Assembly (NCBI GenBank): GCA_040901445.1
Contig: JBBDYQ010000002.1
Location: forward strand, 310,001-374,000
From: Thermoleophilaceae bacterium
GTDB taxonomy: Bacteria; Actinomycetota; Thermoleophilia; Solirubrobacterales; Thermoleophilaceae
Length of the DNA: 64,000 nucleotides
Direction: 5' to 3'
Each line of letters opens with the position of its first letter. Position 1 is the first letter of the stretch. The translations under genes and the position numbers were made by a program. Below the pieces are notes generated by a model. That model saw nothing but the letters and a program-made list of their open reading frames with translations. It had not been told where the DNA came from and did not search any database. Shown piece after piece: positions 7,314 to 15,995 of the stretch.

Positions 7314-8332
7314 GCGCGCCCCTTCCGCCGCGCCGCCGCACGCGCCTGGCGGCTTAGCGCGCGTGCGCTCTCCTTGCGCTCGCGCCCGGCGCGCCTGCTC
7401 ACGTCGAGGCGGGACTGCTCGCGCTCGAGCTTGCGCCACGCCGCGAGCCGCGCGTCGTCGACCGCGCCGCGCACGGCACAGCCAGGCTCACCGGCGTGGC
7501 GGCAGTCAGCGAAGCGGCACCCGCCGGCAAGCCGCGCGATGTCCGCGAACGTCGCGTCGGAACCGTCCCACAGACCTACCTCGCGCAGCCCGGGCGTGTC
7601 GACGATCAGTGCCCCGTCCGGCAGCGCGATCAGCTCCCGGGTGACGGTCGCGTGGCGACCACGGCCGTCGCTCGCCCGGACCGGTTTGGTCACCTGCCGC
7701 CGCTCGCCGAGCAGCGCGTTGACAAGGGTCGACTTGCCCGCCCCGGAGCGACCGAGCAGAACGGCGGTCGCGCCCGGCTCGAGCAGGCCGCGCAGCATCT
7801 GCAGACCGGTCCCGTCGTGCGCGCTGACGGCGATTGCGTCGGCGATCCCGAGCCGCCGCGCAGCGCGCGCGGCCACCGCCTGACCCTCCGGCTCGAGGTC
7901 CGCCTTGGTCAGCACGAGCGCGGCCGCGATGCCGCCACGCGCGAGCGCGAGGAAGCGTTCCGCTCGGCGGTCGTTGGGCTCCGGCAGCGGCTCCACCACC
8001 AGCGCGAGGTCCACGTTCGCCGCCAGTATCTGCTCCGCCGGGGCCTTTCCCGCGGCGCGCCGCGAGAGCACGCCACGCCGCTCGAGGACCGCGCAGATCG
8101 CGCCGCCCGCGTCGATCGCGACCCAGTCGCCCGCGACGGGCGGCCTCACGCGCAGGCGGCCGCGGGCCGCGAACAGCCGCGGGCCCGATCCGCCGGGCGC
8201 CGTGAGCGCCACCAACCAGTGGCCGCGGTGCTGGGCCACGACCCGGCCCGCCGTCAGGCCGGAGACACCGCGCCGGTCAAGCTCGGCGTCTAGGTCCGAG
8301 CGGCGGCCGAGGCCAAACGTGTTCTGTTGCAT
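7310..8332 (-). CDS. rsgA: Ribosome small subunit-dependent GTPase A
   Basis: A 340-residue circularly permuted GTPase that helps the last steps of 30S subunit maturation. The G motifs occur in permuted order: G4 VLTKADLE at about 140, G1 GRSGAGKSTLVNALLG at about 192, and G3 IVDTPGLREVGLW at about 243. An N-terminal OB-like domain precedes them. The C-terminal zinc-binding part shows GCRFADCRHAGEPGC. A GGAGGAG ribosome site lies 7 nt before the ATG. The methyltransferase gene follows with an ATGA overlap. Confidence 0.95.
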   Translation of the reverse strand: MQQNTFGLGRRSDLDAELDRRGVSGLTAGRVVAQHRGHWLVALTAPGGSGPRLFAARGRLRVRPPVAGDWVAIDAGGAICAVLERRGVLSRRAAGKAPAEQILAANVDLALVVEPLPEPNDRRAERFLALARGGIAAALVLTKADLEPEGQAVAARAARRLGIADAIAVSAHDGTGLQMLRGLLEPGATAVLLGRSGAGKSTLVNALLGERRQVTKPVRASDGRGRHATVTRELIALPDGALIVDTPGLREVGLWDGSDATFADIARLAGGCRFADCRHAGEPGCAVRGAVDDARLAAWRKLEREQSRLDVSRRAGRERKESARALSRQARAAARRKGRA

Positions 8333-8652
8333 CGAAGAACTCCTCCACGTCTCGTCGAACTGGCAAGCCTGCGGGGCCGGCGTCCGGGCGGCGGCCCGGC
8401 GCCCGGCTCAGGCGGCCGACGCGTCGACGATGTGCCGGTGGAGGAAGCGCATCCACTCGCAGCTTAGCTACGCGGCTTGCGGGCAGTCTGCAAAGCGCAG
8501 GGCCTCCGGCACCGCCGCCAGGGAATCACGCCGCGGCCAAGGCGGCACGCGACTGCTGCGAACGACACGCGGGCGCCCTCGCGACTGCGGCGCTCAATGC
8601 TCATTTCGCCTGAGAGCGAGCGCGGGGAGTCGCGAATGCTCGCTTGCTTCAG
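8333..8652. other. Intergenic region between rsgA and tRNA-Ser, no supported gene
   Basis: This 320-bp stretch has no frame with convincing coding character. On the minus strand a short piece around 8410-8465 reads CEWMRFLHRHIVDASAA before a stop, with a TAG just upstream. It might be the tail of a lost gene but is too short to assign. The rsgA ribosome site is at its left edge. Confidence 0.4.
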
Positions 8653-8741
8653 CGGAGGGGGAGGGATTCGAACCCTCGAGCGACGGAACCGCCGCTAACG
8701 GTTTTCGAGACCGCCCCGTTTAACCACTCCGGCACCCCTCC
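8653..8741 (-). tRNA. tRNA-Ser (anticodon CGA)
   Basis: The 89-nt minus-strand sequence starts GGAGGGGTGCCGGAGTGG at 8741 and ends with a G discriminator at 8653; CCA is not encoded. The acceptor stem GGAGGGG pairs perfectly with CCCCTCC. The anticodon stem GCGGT/ACCGT encloses the loop CTCGAAA, giving anticodon CGA. A long variable arm, typical of serine tRNAs, lies between the anticodon and T arms, and the T-loop contains TTCGAAT. It would read UCG codons. Confidence 0.95.
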
Positions 8742-8799
8742 GAGATGCGCCCGGCGCGTGGGCCGGGCGGGCGATCCCCAATCTAGCGGGAAAGCGCGC

Positions 8800-8828
8800 G
8801 AGCGCCCGGCCCTCCCGGCCGGGCGCTC
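8800..8828 (-). terminator. Strong hairpin downstream of the 8861-9817 gene
   Basis: GAGCGCCCGGCC (8800-8811) and GGCCGGGCGCTC (8817-8828) form a perfect 12-bp stem with a 5-nt loop, 32 bp beyond the stop codon of the minus-strand gene. Only a weak T run follows on that strand. It is likely the transcription terminator separating this gene from tRNA-Ser. Confidence 0.6.
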
Positions 8829-8860
8829 GGCTTGCGAGCCCTTCCCCTCTTGAAAACCGG

Positions 8861-9817
8861 CTAGCGCTTGACGATGAGGCTCTGGCGGCGGATCGTCGTC
8901 GTGCGGCCACCGGGATCCATCCCGACTGCGGCGACGATGAACTTCACGCGCCCGGTGCGGATCCAGCGGCGCTCGATCTTGCGGTAGCGCAGGTAGCTGC
9001 TGCGGGCCTTGCGGCGCTGCGACCGCGACGCCTTGCGCGAGCGGTACTTGCGAAATGCCCGGACCCGCTTGGACCGAATGCTCTTGCGGGTCCGGGAGGT
9101 GGGGAGCGCGGCCGACAGCGCGCGTCGCGAGCGGGAGCTGATGCGGATCGGCAGGCGGCCCGCGCCGGTGATGGCGGTGCCGATGACCTCGGGCTTCGTG
9201 CCGCGCCCGAGCCCGAGGCGCTTGGCCGTGCGACCGTCCACGGTCACCGCGGCGAGCACGCCGCAGGTGGCGGAGCAGCTCGCGGTGGCGCTGAGCCCGC
9301 GCCGGGCCACGGTGGCCAGGCGCTGGGTGCGGCTGGCCGACAGGGCCAGGCTGAGCGGCGAGTTGCCGAACGGGCCGTTGTTGGCGCCCGGCACGGCCGG
9401 GGTGCCCGGGTTGCCGCCACCGCCGCCCGTGTTGGGGTCGGACGGAGTGGCGGGCAGGACGGCGCCGATGATGTTGCCGAGCGGGTCGAGCAGCAGGCCG
9501 GTCTCGGCATCCACCGTGGCGAGCAGCTGGCCGGTGGTGTCGAAGATCGAGCCCGTGGTGGTGTCCACCGTGCCGATCACCTGGCCGGTGAGGTCGGTGA
9601 GGACGCCCTGCGTGGGGTCGATCTGGGCCACGAGCGTGCCCGTCTGATCGACCACCGCGCCGACCGTGCCGGCGAGCAGGTCGTTGATGTCGGTGAGGAG
9701 CCCGGCGGCCTGGGCCTTTCGCTCGGGAGGCGCCTCCGCGGCCTGCGCCGCAGGGGCGGCAAAGGCGAGCGTTGAGGCGATGGCGGCGGTGGTGAGGACG
9801 AGCTTCCGTGCGGTCAT
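8861..9817 (-). CDS. Secreted protein with short VDxxTG repeats and a basic C-terminus
   Basis: A 318-residue protein with a clear Sec signal (LVLTTAAIASTLAFAAPAAQA). The mature N-terminus carries about five tandem units of some 15-17 residues built on G-x-V-D-x-x-T-G (GAVVDQTGTLVAQID, GTVDTTTGSIFDTTG, ATVDAETGLLLDPLG). These are followed by a Gly/Pro linker, a beta domain with a Cys pair (ASCSATCGVLAAVTVDG) and a strongly basic tail rich in Arg, Lys and Ser. Each unit probably makes a beta turn, giving a fibrous stalk on the cell surface. I do not recognise a named family. Confidence 0.7.
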   Translation of the reverse strand: MTARKLVLTTAAIASTLAFAAPAAQAAEAPPERKAQAAGLLTDINDLLAGTVGAVVDQTGTLVAQIDPTQGVLTDLTGQVIGTVDTTTGSIFDTTGQLLATVDAETGLLLDPLGNIIGAVLPATPSDPNTGGGGGNPGTPAVPGANNGPFGNSPLSLALSASRTQRLATVARRGLSATASCSATCGVLAAVTVDGRTAKRLGLGRGTKPEVIGTAITGAGRLPIRISSRSRRALSAALPTSRTRKSIRSKRVRAFRKYRSRKASRSQRRKARSSYLRYRKIERRWIRTGRVKFIVAAVGMDPGGRTTTIRRQSLIVKR

Positions 9818-9881
9818 GGCGGCAAGGTAGGGCCGAACTTCATCAAACCGCCCAGAACTGGACGGATGGCCGATCAAGACC

Positions 9882-10340
9882 TCAGCGGCGGCGACCGAAG
9901 AAGGCGCGCAGCAGCTCCGCGGACTCCTCGCCCAGCAGGCCGCCGGCCACCTGGGGGCTGTGGTTGAGGCGTGGCTCGGCCAGCACGTCGAGCACGCTGC
10001 CCGCCGCTCCGGCCTTGGGATCGGCGGCGCCGAACACCACCCTGTCCACGCGCGCGAGCACCAGCGCGCCGGCGCACATGGCGCACGGCTCGAGCGTGAT
10101 GTACGCCGCGGCCCCGGCCAGGCGCCATCCGCCCACCGCCTGCGACGCCTGGCGCAACGCGAGGATCTCGCAGTGCGCCGTGGGGTCGCCGCGCAGCTCG
10201 CGCTCGTTGGACGCCGCCCCCACCACCTCGCCATCGTGGGCGATCACGCACCCCACCGGCACGTCGTCATGCTCGACCGCGCGCTCGGCCTCCCTCAGCG
10301 CGAGCCGCATGTAGTACTCGTCGCGCGGGAAGAACCTCAT
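9882..10340 (-). CDS. tadA: tRNA adenosine(34) deaminase
   Basis: A 152-residue member of the cytidine/deoxycytidylate deaminase fold that converts A34 of tRNA-Arg(ACG) to inosine. The zinc and catalytic residues are visible: GDPTAHCEILAL at about residue 55 (His ligand and catalytic Glu; the usual HAE is HCE here) and TLEPCAMCAGAL at about 85-96 with the two Cys ligands. VPVGCVIAHDGEVVGAASNER is the expected N-terminal core. The ATG at 10340 overlaps the stop of the upstream epimerase gene as ATGA. It is an essential gene in most bacteria. Confidence 0.93.
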   Translation of the reverse strand: MRFFPRDEYYMRLALREAERAVEHDDVPVGCVIAHDGEVVGAASNERELRGDPTAHCEILALRQASQAVGGWRLAGAAAYITLEPCAMCAGALVLARVDRVVFGAADPKAGAAGSVLDVLAEPRLNHSPQVAGGLLGEESAELLRAFFGRRR

Positions 10341-11449
10341 CTCGCGCCCGCGACCAGCCGCCTGCCCAGGCGCTCCTCGGCGCCGCGCAGGGCGTCCACG
10401 AGGCGCAGCCGCTCGGCCACGCGCATCCCGGCCGACGCCAGCGACAGCGCCGACGACGAGCTGCCCGCGAACGCGCCACGCTCGATCAGGTCGAGATACC
10501 AGTCGATCGTGGCGCGCAGGGTGCGGTCGAGCGTCCGGGCCCGGAAGCCCAGCTCCCGGCGGGCCTTGCGCGACGAGTAGCGCCAGTTCTGCGCCATCAG
10601 CACGACGCCCTCGGCCGACACGAGCCCCGGCAGCCCGAGGGACTCCGCGGTGCGCGCAGCGGACGCCAGCTCGGGCGGGATCACCAGCAGCGGGTGACTC
10701 ACCCCCGACAGCTCGGCGATGCGGTCGATCACCTCCACCCACGAGCGGTTGTGACCGCCCAGCACGTAGCGCTCGCCCGGCCGCCCCTTCTCCGCGGCCA
10801 GCAGATGCCCCCTGGCCACGTCCTCGACGTCGACGATGTTCGTGAACCCGTCCACGACAGCCGGCAGCCGCCCGCGCAGGTAGTTGCCCACGGTGCGGGT
10901 GGACGTCTCGCCGGGCTGCGTGCGGTCCACGGGCACGCCGAGCACATACGACGGATTGACGATCACCACGTCCACGCCGAGCCGGGCGCCCGCCGCCAGC
11001 GCGCCGGTCTCGCCCTCGTGCTTGGCGTCCACGTAGGTCAGCCCGAGGTGGCCGCGCGTGTAGACGTCGCGCTCGTCGCCCACCTCGCCGGGGGCCGCCG
11101 GGCCGATGCCCGCCACGCTGGAGGTCACGACCACCCGCGGCACGCCGGCGGCGGCCGCGGCCTCGACGGCCACCCGCGGCGCCACCGCGTTCACCTCCCA
11201 GACCCTTGCCACGGGCCGGGCGCCCACCACGCCGGCGCAGTGGAACAGCACATCCGCGCCCCGCGCCGCCCGCCGCATGGCGGCGCCGTCGAGCACGTCG
11301 GCCTTGACGGCCTCCAGCTCCAGATCCCCCAGGCGAGCCAGCCGGCGGCCGTCGCGGTAGGTCACGCGCACGTCGTGCCCGGCCTCGGCGAGAACGCGCG
11401 CCACGTGTCCGCCCACGAAGCCGGTGGAGCCGGTGAGGCAGGCCTTCAT
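10337..11449 (-). CDS. NAD-dependent epimerase/dehydratase (extended SDR, dihydroflavonol reductase-like)
   Basis: A 370-residue protein with the N-terminal NAD(P) site CLTGSTGFVGGHVARVL, a VVTSSVAGIG strand carrying the catalytic Ser/Thr, and the YVDAK active site (YxxxK) near residue 140. The middle and C-terminal parts resemble dihydroflavonol-4-reductase-like and hopanoid-linked HpnA-type SDRs (LVIPPELASAART). It is about 40 residues longer than many relatives. It is co-transcribed with tadA through a 4-bp overlap. The substrate is not predictable from this sequence. Confidence 0.85.
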   Translation of the reverse strand: MKACLTGSTGFVGGHVARVLAEAGHDVRVTYRDGRRLARLGDLELEAVKADVLDGAAMRRAARGADVLFHCAGVVGARPVARVWEVNAVAPRVAVEAAAAAGVPRVVVTSSVAGIGPAAPGEVGDERDVYTRGHLGLTYVDAKHEGETGALAAGARLGVDVVIVNPSYVLGVPVDRTQPGETSTRTVGNYLRGRLPAVVDGFTNIVDVEDVARGHLLAAEKGRPGERYVLGGHNRSWVEVIDRIAELSGVSHPLLVIPPELASAARTAESLGLPGLVSAEGVVLMAQNWRYSSRKARRELGFRARTLDRTLRATIDWYLDLIERGAFAGSSSSALSLASAGMRVAERLRLVDALRGAEERLGRRLVAGAR

Positions 11450-11519
11450 TCCGCAGCGTCCGTAAGCAACTTGTCGGTGGGCGCGCTGTTCATACGGTCA
11501 TACACTGGATTGGACCGTA

Positions 11520-12896
11520 ATGCCGATGCGCCTCCTCCGCCTACTCCCCCTGGCGCTCGCGGCGATGCTCGCCGTGGCGCCCCATTCGCTCGCCGCCGAC
11601 TACGCGCCGGGCGAGGTGCTCGTGAACTACGAGCCCGGGGCGCAGCGTGCCGCGATCCAGCGCGAGCTGGGCCTGCGGGGCATCGAGACGCTGCCCGGCG
11701 GAACCCGCCGCCTCCAGGCCGACGGTGCCCTGCCGCTCGCCGACGTGATCGCGCGCCTGCGTGAGACGCCCCACGTGGAGTACGCGGTGCCCAACCACCG
11801 CGCGCGCGTCACCGACTTCATGCCCAACGACCCGGGCACGGACGGCAACGGCCTCGGCCGCTGGCACGAGCTGCAGTGGAACTTCGCGGGCGAGTTCGGG
11901 ATCAACGCCCCGAGCGCCTGGGAGCTGGCGCGCGCCGCGGACGCCGACGGTGGCCACGGCGTGGTCGTGGCCGTGCTCGACACCGGGGTGGCCTACAGCG
12001 ACCGCGGCCGCTTCGTGCGCGCGCCCGACCTCTACTCGCGCCGCTTCGTGCGCGGCTACGACTTCGTGGACGAGGACCGCTATCCCAACGACGAGAACGG
12101 GCACGGCACGCACGTCACCGGCACGATCGCCCAGCGCACCAACAACGGCATCGGCGTCACCGGCCTCGCCTACGGCGTGAAGATCATGCCGCTGCGGGTG
12201 CTCGACTTCCAGGGGGCGGGCGACGCCAGCGCGATCAGCCGGGCCATCCGCTTCGCCGCGCGCCGCGGGGCCGACGTCATCAACATGAGCCTCGAGTTCG
12301 ACGCAGGCGTGCGCGCCTCCCAGATCCCGGACATCGTGCGCGCCGTCCGCTACGCGCACAGCAAGGGATCCGTGATCGTCGCCGCCTCCGGCAATGCGGG
12401 CGACCGCGCGGTGGCCTACCCGGCCCGCGCGTCGCACGTCATCTCGGTGGGCGCCGTCACCATCCACGGCTGCCAGGCGGAGTACTCCAACAGCGGCCGC
12501 GGCCTCGACGTCGTGGCCCCGGGGGGCGGCGCCGACGCCCCGAACAAGGACAACCCCTGGGACACGGCCCACTGCGACCCCAGCCGCGTGGGCCCCGACA
12601 TCTACCAGCAGACCTTCACGGGCAGCAGCGTGCGCAGCTTCGGGCTGCCCGAGGGCTACCAGGGCACCTCGATGGCCGCGCCGCACGTGTCCGCGACCGC
12701 CGCCCTGATCATCGCCACGCGGCGGTTGCGCCGCAGCGACCCTTCACCGAGCGCGATCGAGAGCCGGCTCGAGTCCACGGCCCGCGACCTCGGGCCCGCG
12801 GGCCCCGACCGCCGCTACGGGCACGGCCTGATCGACTCGGCCGCGGCCATCGATCCGGAGATCGCCCTGACCAGCCGGACCCGCCGCTTGCGCTAA
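11520..12896 (+). CDS. Secreted subtilisin-like serine protease (S8 family)
   Basis: A 458-residue protein: a Sec signal (LLRLLPLALAAMLAVAPHSLA), an N-terminal inhibitor-like prodomain (YAPGEVLVNYEPGAQRAA to HVEYAVPNH), then the catalytic domain. The triad is complete: Asp in VVAVLDTGVAYS (about residue 154), His in NGHGTHVTGTIA (about 199) and Ser in GTSMAAPHVSAT (about 384). A short basic tail ends the protein, with no wall anchor seen. It is preceded by a 70-bp gap and is divergent from the SDR-tadA operon. Confidence 0.93.
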   Translation: MPMRLLRLLPLALAAMLAVAPHSLAADYAPGEVLVNYEPGAQRAAIQRELGLRGIETLPGGTRRLQADGALPLADVIARLRETPHVEYAVPNHRARVTDFMPNDPGTDGNGLGRWHELQWNFAGEFGINAPSAWELARAADADGGHGVVVAVLDTGVAYSDRGRFVRAPDLYSRRFVRGYDFVDEDRYPNDENGHGTHVTGTIAQRTNNGIGVTGLAYGVKIMPLRVLDFQGAGDASAISRAIRFAARRGADVINMSLEFDAGVRASQIPDIVRAVRYAHSKGSVIVAASGNAGDRAVAYPARASHVISVGAVTIHGCQAEYSNSGRGLDVVAPGGGADAPNKDNPWDTAHCDPSRVGPDIYQQTFTGSSVRSFGLPEGYQGTSMAAPHVSATAALIIATRRLRRSDPSPSAIESRLESTARDLGPAGPDRRYGHGLIDSAAAIDPEIALTSRTRRLR

Positions 12897-12901
12897 CCGG
12901 C

Positions 12902-13345
12902 CTACGTCGTGCGGATGATCAGCACGCTGCAGGGAGCGTGATGGGAGACCTTGTTCGGCACGCTGCCGAGCAGGAAGCGGCGGGCCCCGGTCATGCCCTT
13001 GTTGCCGACCACCACGAGGTCGGCGCCCTTCTCCTCGGCGACGTCGAGGATCGCGTCGGCCGGGTCGCCCTCGCGCGCGTAGGTGGACACGTCCACGCCC
13101 GCCGACTCGATGCCCTTGGCCGCCTCGCTCAGCGTGGCCTCGACGTCCTCGCGCGGGTTGACCATCCACTGCAGGTCCTCGGGCACCTGCACGCGCTCCT
13201 CGCGCAACCTGGTCTCCGACACCGGCTCGTACGCGCTCACCAGGTGGACGGTGCCCCCGACCGCCTTGGCCAGCTCCGTGGCCTGCCGGACCGCCTCCTT
13301 CGCGGTGTCGGAGCCATCGGTACCTACCACCAGCGAGCTGAACAT
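12902..13345 (-). CDS. Universal stress protein, UspA family
   Basis: A 147-residue protein with the UspA fold: MFSSLVVGTDGSDTAKEAV at the N-terminus, VAEEKGADLVVVGNKGMTG and the ATP-binding signature G-x2-G-x9-G-S in GMTGARRFLLGSVPNKVSHH, then APCSVLIIRTT. It is therefore probably an ATP-binding member. It is a cytoplasmic protein linked to stress or dormancy survival. It is divergent from the NarL-type regulator 84 bp away, which might indicate shared control. Confidence 0.93.
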   Translation of the reverse strand: MFSSLVVGTDGSDTAKEAVRQATELAKAVGGTVHLVSAYEPVSETRLREERVQVPEDLQWMVNPREDVEATLSEAAKGIESAGVDVSTYAREGDPADAILDVAEEKGADLVVVGNKGMTGARRFLLGSVPNKVSHHAPCSVLIIRTT

Positions 13346-13429
13346 CGCACTCCTTCCGAGGAACCTGCCGGGAAACCGCGCGCATCATATCCGTCACCCA
13401 TGTCCCCGTTTCGGGGTTACGATGCAGCC

Positions 13430-14059
13430 ATGCCCGAACGCACTCGCTGTCTCGCAGTAGACGATCACTCGGTTGTCCGCCAGGGCCTCGGCCTGCTCTT
13501 CGAGGGAAATGACGAGGTCGAGCTCGTCGGCGTGGTCGAGAACGGCGAGGAGGCCATCGAGGCAGCCGGCAAGCTGCAGCCCGACATCATCCTGATGGAC
13601 GTGCGCCTGCCGGGGATCGACGGGATCTCCACGGTCAAGCGCATCCACCAGGCGGCGCCCAGCGTGCAGTTCGTCGTCTTCTCCGCCTACGGGGACAAGC
13701 GCCTCCTCACCGACGCCATCGCAGCCGGCGCGCGCGGCTATGTCATGAAGGGCGCGCCGCCCGAGGACCTGCTGCGGGCCATCCGCACCGTGGCCGACGG
13801 CAAGCCCTTCATCGACCCCGCGCTCTCCCCCGCCCTGCTCATGGCCGAGACCAGCGGCGGCTCCACCGCGCTCACCGAGCGCGAGCGAGAGATCGTGCAG
13901 CTGCTGGCCGAGGGCTTCCACACGGAGGTCATCGCCAACCGCATCGGGCTCAGCGTGGAGACCGTGAAGTCGGACACCAAGCGCGTGATCGGCAAGCTTC
14001 AGGCGGACACGCGCACCCACGCCGTGGCCATCGCCCTGCGCCAGAGCCTGATCGACTGA
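13430..14059 (+). CDS. NarL/FixJ-family two-component response regulator
   Basis: A 209-residue regulator. The receiver domain shows CLAVDDHSVVRQGLGLLF with the acidic pair, the phospho-acceptor Asp in DIILMDVRLPGIDG (about residue 57), a switch Ser in VFSAYGD, and Lys in GYVMKGAPPEDL. The C-terminal LuxR-type HTH has LTEREREIVQLLAEGFHTEVI, then SVETVKSDTKRVIGKL. No histidine kinase is adjacent, so it is an orphan here. It is divergent from uspA. Confidence 0.93.
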   Translation: MPERTRCLAVDDHSVVRQGLGLLFEGNDEVELVGVVENGEEAIEAAGKLQPDIILMDVRLPGIDGISTVKRIHQAAPSVQFVVFSAYGDKRLLTDAIAAGARGYVMKGAPPEDLLRAIRTVADGKPFIDPALSPALLMAETSGGSTALTEREREIVQLLAEGFHTEVIANRIGLSVETVKSDTKRVIGKLQADTRTHAVAIALRQSLID

Positions 14060-14066
14060 CGGCTCG

Positions 14067-15806
14067 TCAAGTGCGCTCGTCGCCGCGCGGGTCCAGCGCC
14101 TCGGACTCCTGCGTGTCCTGCGTGTCCTGCGTGTCGCCGCCGTTCTCCTCGTAGCGCGGCGCCCGGCGGCGGCGGGCACTTGACGGGCGCCGGCGGGGGC
14201 CGAGCGCGTCGGGCGTGGCCGGCGGCGCGGGTCGCGCGCCGTAGTACCCGTAGCGCTCGTCGCCACGTTCCGCGTTCGTCACCACCACGCCGACCACGCG
14301 CGAGCGCAGCGTGCCGAGCAGCCTGAGCGCGCGACGCACCTCATCCCGGCGGCTGACGCCGAGCCGCACGACGAGCAGCACCCCGTCCACAGCACTGGCG
14401 AGTGACACGGCATCGCCCACCGGCACGAGCGGGGCGGAGTCGATGAGCACCACGTCAGCGCGCGCCTGCGCCTGGCGCAGCACCCCCGCGAGCGCGTTGG
14501 AGGCGAGCAGCTCGGCCGGGTTCGGCGGAGTGAGCCCCGCCGGCACGACCTCGATGAACGGCGCGGCCGTCCAGGCCTCGTCCCCGTCGTCGCCGACCGG
14601 CGCCGCGAGCGCGTAGCTCGTGTGCACGCGCGTGACGACGTCGTCGAACGGCGTGGCTCCGGCAAGCACGCCCGACAGGCCGTGCGGGAACTGGATCGAG
14701 AAATGGTCGGAGAAGGTGGGCCGGCGCATGTCCGCCTCGATTGCGAGCACGCCCTGCCCGGCGCCCGCCAGCGCGGCGGCCAGCCGCAGCGTCACCGTGG
14801 TCTTGCCCTCGCGCGGGACCGCGCTGGCGACGAGCACGGTGGAGACCGAGCGATCGAAGTTGAAGAAGCGGAGGTTGGTGGCCAGGCGGTTGTATGCCTC
14901 GGCCTCGGCCGGATCGGCCCAGACGCCGTTGCCCTTGCGCCGGGCGGGGGCCACGGGCCGGCGCGGCACGGCCGTGACGACAGGCAGCCCGGTGAGCGCC
15001 TCCACCTGCTCCTCCCGCCGGATGCGCCGGTCGAGCAGCGAGACCAGACCCGCGAGCGCCAGGCCGAGGAGCAGGCCCGCCGGAAGCGCGATCAGCGTGG
15101 CGAACGCCGGACGCGGGGACACCGGATCGCCCGGCAGCGACGCCCGCTCGACCACGTCCACGTTCCCGCCCTGCTGCGCCGCCGAGAGCTCGAGGTCGCG
15201 CAGGCGCCGCTCGATGCCGCGCCGGATGCTGGCCGACCCCCCGGCCTCCTCGAGGTCCTCGAGCTGGCGCTCGGCCCGCTCGATGGCCTCTTCGATGCTC
15301 GAGCGGGCGGTGTCGCGGCGAAAGTCCACGTAGCGGGCGGCGAAGGAGTTGGCGATGTCCGCGGCCACCTGCGCGTCGCGGTCGCGGGCGCGGATCTCGA
15401 TGACGTCGGAGTCGCGGCGGACCTCGGCCTCGACGCGGTCGAGGAGCTCGCCGGTCGTGAGCGTGCGGTCGCGCACGCGCAGCGAGCGCCGCACCCGCTC
15501 CGCCACCGACTCGAGCTCGATCAGCTCCAGGCTGGTGCGCACCAGGCGCTCGGCGTCCACCGGAGCCGCGCCGCCGAGGATGGTCTCAGGCTGGCTCACG
15601 AGCAGTGCGGAGGTGGCCTCGTACTCGTCCTCCTGCGCCAGGCTCACCAGCAGTGTCGCCACGCAGGCCACGACGGCCGTGCCCAGCACCAGCCGGCGGC
15701 GCTCGGAGACCGTGCGCAACGCCAGGCGGACGCGCTCGCGGCGGGAGACGGCCGCGGCCTCGGACGAGGCCGGGGGCAGGAAGCCGGTGTCGCTGGAGCC
15801 AGTCAA
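14067..15806 (-). CDS. Wzz-like polysaccharide co-polymerase fused to a bacterial tyrosine kinase
   Basis: About 579 residues from a TTG at 15806 (no better start is in frame; the start is uncertain). A first membrane helix (LVLGTAVVACVATLLVSLA) and a second (FATLIALPAGLLLGLALAGLVSLL) flank an extracytoplasmic chain-length domain with a coiled-coil stretch (SSIEEAIERAERQLEDLEEA). The cytoplasmic kinase carries Walker A SAVPREGKTTVTL, Walker A' VLAIEADMRRPTF and Walker B ADVVLIDSAPL. Such proteins control export and length of surface polysaccharide by autophosphorylation of a Tyr cluster; RYGYYG is the only cluster seen. The tail contains a DTQ repeat (9 bp x 3 at 14107-14133). Confidence 0.88.
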   Translation of the reverse strand: MTGSSDTGFLPPASSEAAAVSRRERVRLALRTVSERRRLVLGTAVVACVATLLVSLAQEDEYEATSALLVSQPETILGGAAPVDAERLVRTSLELIELESVAERVRRSLRVRDRTLTTGELLDRVEAEVRRDSDVIEIRARDRDAQVAADIANSFAARYVDFRRDTARSSIEEAIERAERQLEDLEEAGGSASIRRGIERRLRDLELSAAQQGGNVDVVERASLPGDPVSPRPAFATLIALPAGLLLGLALAGLVSLLDRRIRREEQVEALTGLPVVTAVPRRPVAPARRKGNGVWADPAEAEAYNRLATNLRFFNFDRSVSTVLVASAVPREGKTTVTLRLAAALAGAGQGVLAIEADMRRPTFSDHFSIQFPHGLSGVLAGATPFDDVVTRVHTSYALAAPVGDDGDEAWTAAPFIEVVPAGLTPPNPAELLASNALAGVLRQAQARADVVLIDSAPLVPVGDAVSLASAVDGVLLVVRLGVSRRDEVRRALRLLGTLRSRVVGVVVTNAERGDERYGYYGARPAPPATPDALGPRRRPSSARRRRAPRYEENGGDTQDTQDTQESEALDPRGDERT

Positions 15807-15906
15807 GGCGGGTCGAGCGTCTATTCGCCGTCCGCTGCCGGAGTCCCTCCGTCCCCCGATGGGGCGAGGCCCGTCGAAGACGGCCTGCGGAAGTACCCTG
15901 CCAGGA

Positions 15907-15990
15907 ATGCCGCGCTTCTGGATCGCCATGCAGGTCGTGATCGTGGTCTGCGTGATCGCCTCGATGGTCATCGCCGTCACCAAGCTCTGA
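15907..15990 (+). CDS. 27-residue membrane miniprotein
   Basis: An ATG at 15907 preceded by AGGA opens a 27-codon frame that is almost entirely one hydrophobic helix (MPRFWIAMQVVIVVCVIASM, then VIAVTKL). It ends 5 bp before the start of the GlcD-like gene and shares its direction, suggesting co-transcription. TACCCT just upstream could be a -10 element with a very short leader. No function is known; reality rests on the ribosome site, the strong hydrophobic bias and the spacing. Confidence 0.5.
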   Translation: MPRFWIAMQVVIVVCVIASMVIAVTKL

Positions 15991-15995
15991 CGGCC

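Noticed and set aside
8410-8465. Short minus-strand tail-like peptide CEWMRFLHRHIVDASAA
   Set aside because: Only about 19 residues follow an in-frame stop and there is no start or ribosome site; too little to call a gene or pseudogene.
15605-15940. Plus-strand frame inside the tyrosine kinase gene
   Set aside because: It is a Pro/Arg-rich shadow of the minus-strand gene; only the small frame at 15907-15990 at its right edge (in another frame) has independent support.
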